The position numbers and the translations under genes are program-made. Of a stretch of 64,000 nt of DNA, positions 36,643 through 45,114 are shown piece after piece (the first letter of the stretch is position 1; every line of letters begins with the position of its first letter). The notes under the pieces were generated by a model. The model worked only from the letters and a program-made list of their open reading frames with translations, ran no database searches and was not told where the DNA came from. The stretch comes from Lutibaculum sp963816555 (GTDB lineage Bacteria > Pseudomonadota > Alphaproteobacteria > Rhizobiales > Tepidamorphaceae): NCBI GenBank assembly GCA_963816555.1, contig CAWFLD010000003.1:1-64000 (forward strand), in the 5' to 3' direction.

Positions 36643-37949
36643 CGGGCGAACCTGCGCGGCGAGAAGACCTCGTCCTCCCCGGAGACCTCGCCGGTCGTGA
36701 CGAGCCGGGCGACGATCCGGGCCGTGGCGGGCGCCTGGATCATGCCGGAATGGCCGTGGCCGAAGGCGTGCACGACGTCGCGGCAGGCCGAGGCGGTGCC
36801 GATCGAGGGCAGCCCGTCCGGCGTCGACGGCCGGTGCCCCATCCAGCGCTCCACCCGCGCCGGCGACTGCACGCCGGCGAGGTCGGGGAACATCCCCTTG
36901 CCGAAGGCGAGGAGGACGTCGGCGCGCCGCCAGTCGGGCGGGGCGTCGAGCGAAGCGAGCTCGACCTGGCCGGCGATGCGCAGGCCGTGGGCCGTCGGCG
37001 TGACCGCCATCTTGCCGTCATGGGGGATGATCGACATCGCCGGGCACCCCGTGACCTCCGGCAGGACGACGTGGTAGCCGCGCTCCGAGACCAGCGGCAC
37101 CTCGTCGCCGGCCTGGCGCGCAAGCGCGGCCGACCAGGCGCCCGCCGCGATGACGGCGCGGTCGCACGCGATCCGCTCCCTGTCGGTCGCCACGTGGACG
37201 AGCCGTCCGCGCTCGATCCCGAAGCCGCGGGCTTCGGCGCGCAGGATGCGGCCGCCGCGCGCGGCGAAATGCGCCGCGAGCCCCTCGCAATAGGCCCGCG
37301 TGTCGCGGATGAAGGCGCCGTCGTCGACCCGGATGCCGAAGCGGTACGCCTCCGACAGGGCCGGCTCGAGCTCCCGCAGCGCCTCGCTGCCATGCTCGCT
37401 GAAGCGCACGCCGAAGGCCTTGCGCATCCGCCACTCGCGCGCCTCGCGCTCGAAGTCCGCCCGGTCGTGATAGAGGAACCAGACGCCCTCGCGGGCGATC
37501 AGGTGGTCGACGCCGGCCTCGCGGGCCCACTCCATGTGCCAGCCGACCGTGTCGCTGCAGAGCCTGTAGCGGTGGACCGCGCATGCCTCGACCTTCGTCC
37601 AGCTGCTGCCCGCGCGCAGGAAGCGCACGAGCCAGGGCAGGAGCGACGGCAGGTGGCGCCAGCGGATGACGAAGGGGCCGGTCGGATCGGCGAGGTAGCC
37701 CGGGATCTGCTTCCAGAGGCCTGGCACCGAGATGGGCATGATCGAGGCCGGGCTGAGCCACGCCCCGTTGCCGTAGGACGCCGCCTGGTCGCCGCCCGGC
37801 GGCCCGCGGTCGACCAGGGTGACGTCGTGGCCGGCGCGCTGGATCTCCAGTGCGCTCAGGATCCCGACGATGCCCGCGCCGACGACGACCGTGCGGGTGG
37901 CGCCTCCCGCCGCATCGGGCGCGTCACCGGGCTGATCGGCAGATGTCAT
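36639..37949 (-). CDS. DadA-like FAD-dependent D-amino-acid/imino-acid dehydrogenase
   Basis: A 436-residue DAO-family flavoprotein: dinucleotide-binding VVVGAGIVGILSALEIQRAG, the DadA-like SYGNGAWLSPASIMPISVPG, and C-terminal MGHRPSTPDGLPSIGTAS then HAFGHGHSGM, where the FAD and substrate carboxylate are bound in DadA. It would oxidise a D-amino or secondary amino acid and pass electrons to the respiratory chain. It overlaps both neighbours (ATGA-type), so it belongs to the ABC/oxidase/cyclodeaminase operon. Confidence 0.87.
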   Translation of the reverse strand: MTSADQPGDAPDAAGGATRTVVVGAGIVGILSALEIQRAGHDVTLVDRGPPGGDQAASYGNGAWLSPASIMPISVPGLWKQIPGYLADPTGPFVIRWRHLPSLLPWLVRFLRAGSSWTKVEACAVHRYRLCSDTVGWHMEWAREAGVDHLIAREGVWFLYHDRADFEREAREWRMRKAFGVRFSEHGSEALRELEPALSEAYRFGIRVDDGAFIRDTRAYCEGLAAHFAARGGRILRAEARGFGIERGRLVHVATDRERIACDRAVIAAGAWSAALARQAGDEVPLVSERGYHVVLPEVTGCPAMSIIPHDGKMAVTPTAHGLRIAGQVELASLDAPPDWRRADVLLAFGKGMFPDLAGVQSPARVERWMGHRPSTPDGLPSIGTASACRDVVHAFGHGHSGMIQAPATARIVARLVTTGEVSGEDEVFSPRRFAR

Positions 37950-39332
37950 GGTCGCTCGTCCCGCATGGCGTGGTAGCGCATGAAAAGGCTCTGGCCCCAT
38001 CGCCGCAAGCCCGGAACGGGGAACGGCCGCAGCGGCCGCTTCAGCGGTGCCGGCAGGCGGATCTCGCCCGACGTGACGGCCTCGGCGAGGCGCCGCCCGC
38101 TGTGCAGGGCGAAGGACACGCCGCTGCCCATGAAGCCGAGGCTGTAGAAGACGGTGGGATCGCGGTCCAGCGCGCCGACATGCGGGATGTCGTCCCATGT
38201 CAGCGCGACCCACCCGCCCCAGAAATAGTCGGCGCGCGGCTCGCGGAAGAAGGGGAACTTCGTGCGCACGACGTCCAGCAGATGGTCGCGGTGGCGCTCG
38301 AGGCCCTCCCTCGTCGGCCAGACCGGGCCCTTGCCGCCGAGCATGATCCGGTCGTCCGGCAGCCGGCGGTAGTAGTAGAGCACCGTCCGCGTGTCGGACA
38401 TGGCGTCGCGCGTGCGGAAATTGCCCTCCTCGATCTCGTCGGCCGTCATGGGCTGCGTCACCACGATGTTGGAGGTGACGGGCAGGATGCGGGCCGCGAA
38501 GTCCGGGAAGAGCGTCTCGATCGTGTAGCCGTTGCTCGCGATCACCACCTGCCGGGCGCGCACCGTGCCGGACGGGGTGGAGAGGAGGTGCGTCGCGCCC
38601 TCCTTCGTCCAGCCGAGCACGGGGGAGGCGGAATGGACCCGGGCGCCGGCGCGGCGGGCCATGGCGAGCACGCCGTTGGCGAGCTTGAGCGGGTGCATCG
38701 TGAAGGCCCCGGTCCACCGGATGGCGGCGAAGGCCTCGGCCGACTTCACGTGGCCCGCGGCGAGCGCATCGGCATCGAGATACGCCACGTCGTGGCCGAA
38801 GACCTCCCGCAGCAGGCGATGCTCCTCCTGCAGCGCCGCCACGCTGCGCGGGCGATGGGCGAGCTTCAGGTAGCCCTCCGGCTGCGCGTCGCAGTCGATC
38901 CCGCCCGCCGCGATCAGCTCCCTGACGGTGTCGAGCGCCGTCAGCGCCTCGCGGAACATCTCCCGGGACAGATCCTCGCCCCAGCGGTCGAGCCAGCTCT
39001 TGTAGGACAGGCGCCCGATGATCGGCCGGGCGAAGCTGCCGTTGCGGCCGCTGCAGCCCCAGCCGGGCCGGTTCGCCTCCAAGCACGGCGACCTGGAGCC
39101 CGTGGCGCGCGGCGAGATGATAGGCCGTCGAGAGGCCGGTATAGCCGCCCCCGACGATCGCGACGTCGACGCTCGCGTCGCCGGCGGGCCCGTCGTCTTC
39201 GGGCGGCTCACCCGCCGTCGCGGCCCAGTAGGAGCGGGGGTGCGGCTCACCCTCGCCCGGCCCGGCCGCCGCGAGCGGGTCGGCCAGATGCATGGCGGCG
39301 GGATCGTGAGGATGGGGAGAGGTCGCGTCCAT
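37946..39332 (-). CDS. PuuB-like FAD oxidoreductase, one frame break
   Basis: From ATG 39332: a leader, SYWAATAGEPP, then the FAD motif VDVAIVGGGYTGLSTAYHLA. At 39077-39080 one extra base (CTTGGAG for CTTGAG on the minus strand) shifts the frame; one base over the protein continues EANRPGWGCSGRNGSFARP, AYLDADALAAGHVKSAEA, ASNGYTIETLFPDFAARILP and GFMGSGVSFALHSGRRLAEA. This is the gamma-glutamylputrescine-oxidase/glycine-oxidase-like DAO family, about 461 residues when corrected. It may use an amine or imino acid brought in by the adjacent ABC importer. Confidence 0.85.
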
Positions 39333-39341
39333 CGCCCGGCC

Positions 39342-41165
39342 TTACCGCCTCGCCACGCCGCGCCTGCGCAGGAGCTCCGAGCCGAGGATCACCGCCGTCA
39401 TGAAGGCGAGGATCAGCGTGGCGACGGCGGCGAGCGCCGGGCTGACGCGCAGCAGGGCGTCGTCCCACATCTGCTTCGGCAGCGTCGTGACCTGCCCGCC
39501 CGTCACGAACAGGGCGATCGTCAGCTCGTCGAACGAGATGATGAAGGCGAACATGAACGCCGCGATCAGCCCCGACCGGATCAGCGGGAAGGTCACGTTG
39601 AGGAACGTCTTCACGCCGTTCGCGCCGAGCGTCGAGGCGGCGCGGTCGAGCCTGACGTCGTAGTTCTTGAGGACGGCGACGACGGTGACGACCACGTAGG
39701 GGATGGCGAGCACCGTATGGCCGATGATGAGGCCGATCGTGGTGCCGACGAGCCCGATCTGCGCGAAGAGATAGAAGAGCGCCACCGCGATGATGATGTG
39801 CGGCATGATCAGCGGCGAGATCAGGAGCCCCATGATGGCGGTCGTCCGGCGGGCGCGCCTGACGAGGTAGAACGCGGCGGGGACGCCGAGGATCAGCGCC
39901 GCGATGGCGACGCTGAACGCCACGAGGAAGGACCGCCACGCGGCGCCGATCCACAGCGGGTTGCTGAGCACCTCGCGGTACCACTGCAGCGAGAATCCCT
40001 CGGGCGGCCAGCCGAGGAACTGCGACTCCGTGAACGACACCGGCACGACGAAGAAGGCGGGCACCGCGAGGAAGGCGATGCCGGCGAGCCCGACGGCCCA
40101 GAGCAGCTTTCCGCCGATCCGGTACGGCCGTCGGTCCGGCCTGCGCGGCGTGATCGCGCCGAGCCCGCGCCCGAACGCGTCCGAAACCTCGGAGATCGCC
40201 GTGAGGAAGAGATTCCCGAGCCTGGCCCCGCCCCAGGCGAGCGGGTTTCGCCTCGCGGAGGCGGTCGCCCGGACATCGCCGCCCGAGAGCGTCGAAAGCC
40301 CGACGAGCCGGTCGTAGACGTAGAAGATGAGGAGCGCGACGACGAGCAGCATGATCGAGATCGCGCCGGCGAAGCCCCAGTTCAGCATCTCCTTGATCTG
40401 GAAGATGACGAGCTGGACGATGACGGTCTCGCGCTCGCTGCCGAGCAGCGCAGGGGTGATGAAGAAGCCGAGCGCGGTGATGAAGACGAGCAGCCCGCCC
40501 GCCGCGACGCCCGGCAGCGAGAGCGGGAAGTAGATGCGCCAGAAGGCCGCCGCCGGCCGCGCCCCGAGCGTTCCGGCCGCCTCCGTGAGGCGCTTGTCGA
40601 TGTTCTCCATGACCGAGAGCATCGTCAGCACGCAGAGCGGCATCAGCGCGTGCACCATGCCCACCATGACGCCGCTGAAATGATAGAGGAACGACGGGGG
40701 ATCGCTGAAGCCGATGGCCTGGAGGAGCTGGTTGAGCGCGCCGTTGCGGCCGAGCAGCACGATCCAGGCGAAGGTCCGCACCAGGAAGCTCGTCCAGAAC
40801 GGCATCAGGACGAAGATCGCGAGCAGGTTCCGCCGGCTCGGCTTGAGCGTCGCCAGCAGGTAGGCGATCGGATAGCCCGCGACGATGGCGAGCAGCGTCG
40901 TCCAGCCGGCGATCTTGAAGGTGATCAGCATCACCCGGACGACGACGCTCGATTCGCCGAGGCGAATGTAGTTCTCGGGGCTCAGGCCCCCGTCGGAGCC
41001 GACGAAGCTGCGCCCGAGGAGCAGGGCCACCGGGTAGATGAACGCGACCGCGAGGAAGGCGACGGCGGGAAGAAGCGGCCAGCTTCCGCGCAGCGTCGCG
41101 AGGAAGTGCCCGAGATGGCGCACGGCGGCCGACGGCGGCGGGTTGGCGTCTGTCGCGTCAGCCAT
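39342..41165 (-). CDS. Fused double permease of a polyamine/opine-type ABC importer (PotB-PotC fusion)
   Basis: A 607-residue protein containing two complete permease domains in one chain. The first has its EAA loop EAAGTLGARPAAAFWRIYFP near residue 195; the second, RAASTLGANGVKTFLNVTFP, near residue 510. They are joined by a polar linker of about 60 residues (310-370). Each half has about six helices. Normally potB and potC are separate genes. The frame is clean and both halves complete, so this is a true fusion. It overlaps the ATPase gene by 8 bases. Confidence 0.9.
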   Translation of the reverse strand: MADATDANPPPSAAVRHLGHFLATLRGSWPLLPAVAFLAVAFIYPVALLLGRSFVGSDGGLSPENYIRLGESSVVVRVMLITFKIAGWTTLLAIVAGYPIAYLLATLKPSRRNLLAIFVLMPFWTSFLVRTFAWIVLLGRNGALNQLLQAIGFSDPPSFLYHFSGVMVGMVHALMPLCVLTMLSVMENIDKRLTEAAGTLGARPAAAFWRIYFPLSLPGVAAGGLLVFITALGFFITPALLGSERETVIVQLVIFQIKEMLNWGFAGAISIMLLVVALLIFYVYDRLVGLSTLSGGDVRATASARRNPLAWGGARLGNLFLTAISEVSDAFGRGLGAITPRRPDRRPYRIGGKLLWAVGLAGIAFLAVPAFFVVPVSFTESQFLGWPPEGFSLQWYREVLSNPLWIGAAWRSFLVAFSVAIAALILGVPAAFYLVRRARRTTAIMGLLISPLIMPHIIIAVALFYLFAQIGLVGTTIGLIIGHTVLAIPYVVVTVVAVLKNYDVRLDRAASTLGANGVKTFLNVTFPLIRSGLIAAFMFAFIISFDELTIALFVTGGQVTTLPKQMWDDALLRVSPALAAVATLILAFMTAVILGSELLRRRGVARR

Positions 41166-42264
41166 TGCGCAGCACCACGCAGGACTCGGGCGTCCAGGAC
41201 AGGGTCGCCTCGGCCTTCGGGGCGAGCCCCCCGCGCGACTGGCCGGTCAGGACCTGGGCCTTCATCTGCTGGCCCCGGTGCCCCTCGAAGAAGCATTTCG
41301 TCGTGCCGCCGGTCATGACCGCCTCGACGAAGGTGGCGGTGACGACGTTGTCGCCGGGCATCCCGGCATTGATGCGCATGGCCTCGGGCCGGATCATCAC
41401 GACCGCCCTGTCGCCGGAGGACAGCTCCACCGTGGTCGGCCCGCTCGCGGTGCTGCCGTCGTCGAAGCGCACCTCGCAGGTGCCCTCCGCGCAGCGCGTG
41501 ACCGTGCCCTCGAGCAGGTTGGACTCGCCGAGGAAATCGGCCGCGAAAAGCGATTGCGGGCGGAAGTAGAGCTCTTCCGGCGTCCCCATCTGCTCGATCC
41601 GGCCCTCGCGCATCAGGCAGATGCGGTCGGACATGACGAGCGCCTCCTCCTGGTCGTGCGTGACGTAGAGCATGGCGAGGCCGAGCCGCTCGTGCAGGCG
41701 CTTGATCTCGTACTGGAGCTGCTCGCGCAGCTTCTTGTCGAGCGCGCCGAGCGGCTCGTCCATGAGCACGATCGAGGGCTCGTAGACGAGCGCGCGCGCC
41801 AGCGCGATGCGCTGCTGCTGGCCGCCGGAGAGCTGGCGCGGATAGCGGTGCTCGGTGCCGGGAAGCTGCACGACCTCGAGAATGCGGGTCACCGCCTTGT
41901 CGATGTCGGCGGCGGACCAGCGCCGCATGCGCAGGGGAAAGCCGATGTTCTCGCCGATCGTCATGTGCGGGAACAGCGCGTAGTTCTGGAAGACCATCCC
42001 GATATCGCGCTGGTAGGGCGGCAGGTAGGTCGCGAGCTCACCGTCGATGCGGATCTCGCCGCTGTCGGGCTCGTTCAGGCCGGCGATCGCGAGCAGCAGC
42101 GTCGTCTTGCCGGAGCCGGAGGGGCCGAGCAGCGTCAGGAACTCGCCGGCGCGCACCTCCACCGAGGCCCCTTCGAGCGCGACGAAGCTCCCGAAGGTCT
42201 TGCGGAGGTTGCGCACGTCGAGTTTCAGCGTGCCGGCGTCGGAGGGACGGTCGGGCGTCTTCAT
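41158..42264 (-). CDS. ABC transporter ATP-binding protein, PotA type
   Basis: A 368-residue ATPase: Walker A GPSGSGKTT, Q-loop region VFQNYALFPHMT, signature LSGGQQQR, Walker B SIVLMDEPLGALDKK, H-loop YVTHDQEEAL, then a C-terminal TOBE-like regulatory domain from about 240. ATG 42264 is preferred over an in-frame TTG 18 bases upstream. It energises import of the polyamine-like or opine-like substrate with the fused permease. A strong stem-loop separates it from the binding-protein gene, which should therefore be expressed more highly. Confidence 0.92.
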   Translation of the reverse strand: MKTPDRPSDAGTLKLDVRNLRKTFGSFVALEGASVEVRAGEFLTLLGPSGSGKTTLLLAIAGLNEPDSGEIRIDGELATYLPPYQRDIGMVFQNYALFPHMTIGENIGFPLRMRRWSAADIDKAVTRILEVVQLPGTEHRYPRQLSGGQQQRIALARALVYEPSIVLMDEPLGALDKKLREQLQYEIKRLHERLGLAMLYVTHDQEEALVMSDRICLMREGRIEQMGTPEELYFRPQSLFAADFLGESNLLEGTVTRCAEGTCEVRFDDGSTASGPTTVELSSGDRAVVMIRPEAMRINAGMPGDNVVTATFVEAVMTGGTTKCFFEGHRGQQMKAQVLTGQSRGGLAPKAEATLSWTPESCVVLRNG

Positions 42265-42287
42265 GCAGGAAACCTTGGGCAAGCGGC

Positions 42288-42315
42288 GTCCTCCCGCCCC
42301 GCGGGGCGGGAGGAC
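42288..42315 (-). promoter_or_regulatory. Intercistronic stem-loop behind the binding-protein gene
   Basis: Perfect 13-base arms GTCCTCCCGCCCC (42288-42300) and GGGGCGGGAGGAC (42303-42315), only two bases apart (effective loop 4-6). It follows the binding-protein stop by 8 bases and precedes the ATPase start by 23. Such hairpins commonly protect binding-protein mRNA or partly terminate, giving excess binding protein over transporter. Confidence 0.7.
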
Positions 42316-42323
42316 AGGTCATG

Positions 42324-43388
42324 TCAGGACAGGAGCCACTCGTTGAAGCGCTGTTCCGCCTCTTCCTTGTTCTTGCCCCACCAGTCCTGGCTCGCCAGGA
42401 TGAGCTTGTCGAAGTGCTCGGGCGCCGTGGGCAGGAACTTCGCCCGCTCCGGCGAGATGTAGTCGTAGGCCTTGGGGTTCGTCGGGCCGTAGGCGAGCGT
42501 CTTGGCGTACTCCGCCTGCTGCTTCGGATCGGCGCAGAAGGCGACGAACTTGCGGCCCTCCTCGACCGTGGGGCTGCCCTTCGGGATCGCCCAGCCTTCG
42601 ATCGAGTAGAGCCCCTGGTTCCACACGATCTCGACGGGACCGCCGGCGTCGATGACGGTCTGCGCGCGCCCGTTCCACGTCGGCAGCATGTCGACCTCGC
42701 CCGACTGCAGGAGCTGGCTCGTCTGGGCGCCGCCGGTCCACCACACGTCGATGTTCGGACGGATCTCCGTCAGCTTCTTGAAGGCCCGGTCCATGTCGAT
42801 CGGGTAGAGGTCCTTCGGCGCCACGCCGTCGGCCAGGAGCGCGATCTCCAGCGTGTCGATCGGGCTCTTGCGCAGCGCGCGCCGGCCGGGGAACTTCTCG
42901 ACGTCCCAGAAATCGGCCCAGGAGGCCGGCTTCTCGCCCTCGAAATGATCGGACCGGATCGCGAGGATCGTGGCGTAGACGTCGGTGCCCATCCAGTCCG
43001 GCGCCCGCGCCTCCTTCATGATCTCGCTCATGTGCCCCATGTCCCAGTCGAGGGGCTCGAGCAGGTCGCGGCTGTGCAGGAGAACCTGGTCGCCCTGGGT
43101 GATGATGACGACGTCCCAGCTGTAGTTGCCGGTCTCCACGATCGCCTGCACCTGGCTGGTCGGCTGGTGCTCGCGGGCGATGTTGACGATCTGGATGCCC
43201 GATTTCTTCTCGTACGGCCGGTAGAAGGCGGCGCCATAGGCGTCCTTGAAGGGGCCGCCGGGGTCGGCGACGGTCAGGGAGTCCGCCGCGCGAGCCGGGC
43301 GGACGGGAAGGCCGACTGCCCCCACGGCGATGCCCGCGGCACTCCCGAGGAGAACGCTTCGGCGTGAAAGCTTCCTGTTGAACGGCAT
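42324..43388 (-). CDS. ABC substrate-binding protein, PotD/opine type
   Basis: A 354-residue exported protein. The N-terminus has a twin-arginine signal (SRRSVLLGSAAGIAVGAVG) cleaved after RPARAA. Mature motifs include LTVADPGGPFKDAYGAAFYR, VEKFPGRRALRKSPIDTLEI, WTGGAQTSQLLQSGEVDML and WAIPKGSPTVEEGRKFVAF, as in spermidine/putrescine and opine binding proteins. ATG 43388 is placed by the Tat signal. It is the first gene of the six-gene operon ending at 35659. The candidate operator at 43809 lies about 420 bases upstream. Confidence 0.9.
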   Translation of the reverse strand: MPFNRKLSRRSVLLGSAAGIAVGAVGLPVRPARAADSLTVADPGGPFKDAYGAAFYRPYEKKSGIQIVNIAREHQPTSQVQAIVETGNYSWDVVIITQGDQVLLHSRDLLEPLDWDMGHMSEIMKEARAPDWMGTDVYATILAIRSDHFEGEKPASWADFWDVEKFPGRRALRKSPIDTLEIALLADGVAPKDLYPIDMDRAFKKLTEIRPNIDVWWTGGAQTSQLLQSGEVDMLPTWNGRAQTVIDAGGPVEIVWNQGLYSIEGWAIPKGSPTVEEGRKFVAFCADPKQQAEYAKTLAYGPTNPKAYDYISPERAKFLPTAPEHFDKLILASQDWWGKNKEEAEQRFNEWLLS

Positions 43389-43914
43389 TGTCGTGTTCCT
43401 TTCCTCTGGTGAGACGCGCTCACTCGCGTGACAGGCCGGCTTGTTTTTGCGCGGGATCCGAGCGCCTGTCCGACTGCGGTCCCGTCGTGGAAAAGAAGGT
43501 CGTTCGCCCCCCGTGGCGCGCATGGGCCACGGCGTGCGGCGGTGCGCCCGGGCCGGGCGGCGCGGGCTGCGCCACGCGGATCACCCGGTGCCGGGGCGGT
43601 GCGCTGCGGGTGCGAGGGTGGGCTCAAGAACGACGCGGCGTCCGCGGCGGCGCGGCCCCGTCTCTCCGGAATTGCCATCGTCGCCCGGCGGGCCGAGGGA
43701 GCGACCGGCGCACGGCGCTGCGGCGCGAGATCCGCGACGCCGTGTCCCCCATGGATCACCAGGCCGTTGCGCAACCGGGCCCCTCTCGTGTTCGGAGCTA
43801 TTGAAAAACAATAGCTGTTATTGAAAGGAAGCCTCCCATGTCGGGTGCTGTCAAGGTGGGGCTGCTTCGCCGGCGCATATGCCACGGGCGGGACGCGCCC
43901 GCCGCGAGCGGCCG
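43389..43914. other. Non-coding gap upstream of the ABC operon
   Basis: 526 bases without a supportable gene; frames are Arg/Gly-rich. The right end (43800-43830) is strikingly A+T-rich against its surroundings and carries the CAATA-N5-TATTG site at 43809. If the ABC operon starts there, its 5' leader is about 400 bases, unusually long. No riboswitch motif was recognised. Confidence 0.4.
43809..43823. promoter_or_regulatory. Candidate IclR operator, ABC operon side
   Basis: CAATAGCTGTTATTG, 14 of 15 bases identical to the perfect palindrome at 47783-47797 next to the iclR gene. Arms CAATA/TATTG pair fully. It lies in an isolated A+T-rich patch upstream of the leftward ABC/oxidase/cyclodeaminase operon. 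Confidence 0.55.
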
Positions 43915-45114
43915 CTACGCCGGTCCGGCTGCTCTGGCGGTGTCCGCGCCGGCGAGCGGGTCGAACTCGCTGACCATCTTCTCGCTCTCCTGAAGGTCGC
44001 CGTCGAAGCGGCCGATCCGGTAGGGCTCGAGGCTGCAGGGCAGCGGATCGCCCGCGACCGCCGCGGCGAGGCACTCGCCGACGGCGGGAGCGATCTGGAA
44101 GCCGGCACCGCTGCCGCCGAAGGCGTGGAAAAGCCCGGCGGTCGTGCCGCTCGGGCCCAGGACGGGCAGCATGTCGGGGAGGTAGCCTTCGACGCCCGAC
44201 CAGCTCCGGATGACCTCGGCCGTGCGGAACGCCGGCACGGCGGACACGAGCGCCGCCATGCCGGCGCGGATCTTGCGCGGCGGCACGAAGGTGTGGGCGC
44301 CGTCGCTGTTCGAGCGCGTGCGCGGGTAGCCGGCGAAGATGATGTTGCCGCGCGGAATCTGCCGCACGATGACGTCGCCCTCGACGGCCTGCAGCGTGGG
44401 ATGCAGGACGTGCGGCAGCGGCTCGGTCACGAACTGCGGCGGCCCGGCGGGAAACATCGGCACCGCTTCGCCGAACGTCGCGGCGATCGCGCCGGCCCAT
44501 CCGCCGGCCGCGTTGACCAGCGCCGGCGCGTGGTAGGCCCGGCCGTCTTCCGCCACCGCCGTGAACACCCCGTCTTCGTGGCGAATCTCGCCGACGGCAC
44601 AGCCTTCCTCCAGCACGCCGCCCTGCCGCAGGAAGGCGCGGCAGACGGCCGGCGTCGCCAGGCGCGGATTGGCTGCGGCACAGCGCGGCGAGAGGCTCGC
44701 GATGCCGATCTCCGGCGCCAGCAGGGGCAGCCGGGCCCGCAGCGCGCGCCCTTCCAGGATCTCGACCTCGATGCCGTTCGCCTCGGAGGCCGCGGCGTAT
44801 TTCAGCAGCGTCGCGCGCCCCTCCGGCGTCCGCGCGAAATAGACATGGCCCGTGCGGTCGTACTCGCAGCCTTCCCCGGTGAGCGCGGAGAAACCCTCCC
44901 AATGCTGCTGCGCCCGCAGCGACAGCGGGTATTGCGAGGGCGTGCGTCCCTGCAGCCTGAGATTGCCGAAGTTGGCCCCGCTCGACTGCGCGCCGACATG
45001 GCCCCGCTCGAGGAGCGCCACCCGGCGCCCGGCGCGGGCCAGGAACAAGGCGGTGAACGCCCCGAAAAGCCCCGCCCCGATCACCACCGCGTCGAAGGTC
45101 GCCGGTCGTGTCAT
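43915..45114 (-). CDS. Catalytic beta subunit of a heteromeric FAD amino-acid dehydrogenase (HcnC/OoxB-like)
   Basis: A 399-residue DAO-family flavoprotein: FDAVVIGAGLFGAFTALFLA, SSGANFGNLRLQGRTPSQYP, NAAGGWAGAIAATFGEAVP, RSWSGVEGYLPDMLPVLGPS and FHAFGGSGAGFQIAPAVGE. The order gamma-alpha-beta with the two upstream genes matches HcnABC, opine oxidases OoxAB and D-hydroxyproline dehydrogenases. In those enzymes this subunit oxidises the substrate and passes electrons to the alpha subunit. It overlaps the alpha gene by 4 bases. It lacks the signature to tell which amino acid is used. Confidence 0.87.
   Translation of the reverse strand: MTRPATFDAVVIGAGLFGAFTALFLARAGRRVALLERGHVGAQSSGANFGNLRLQGRTPSQYPLSLRAQQHWEGFSALTGEGCEYDRTGHVYFARTPEGRATLLKYAAASEANGIEVEILEGRALRARLPLLAPEIGIASLSPRCAAANPRLATPAVCRAFLRQGGVLEEGCAVGEIRHEDGVFTAVAEDGRAYHAPALVNAAGGWAGAIAATFGEAVPMFPAGPPQFVTEPLPHVLHPTLQAVEGDVIVRQIPRGNIIFAGYPRTRSNSDGAHTFVPPRKIRAGMAALVSAVPAFRTAEVIRSWSGVEGYLPDMLPVLGPSGTTAGLFHAFGGSGAGFQIAPAVGECLAAAVAGDPLPCSLEPYRIGRFDGDLQESEKMVSEFDPLAGADTARAAGPA

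Noticed and set aside
36639..39332. An 897-residue double FAD oxidoreductase
   Set aside because: The N-terminal quarter belongs to the PuuB-like gene before its frame break and the C-terminal half to the DadA-like gene; the middle is out of frame for both.
43389..43800. A riboswitch in the long leader of the ABC operon
   Set aside because: The length is suggestive, but I could not find a conserved riboswitch core or a convincing switching terminator.
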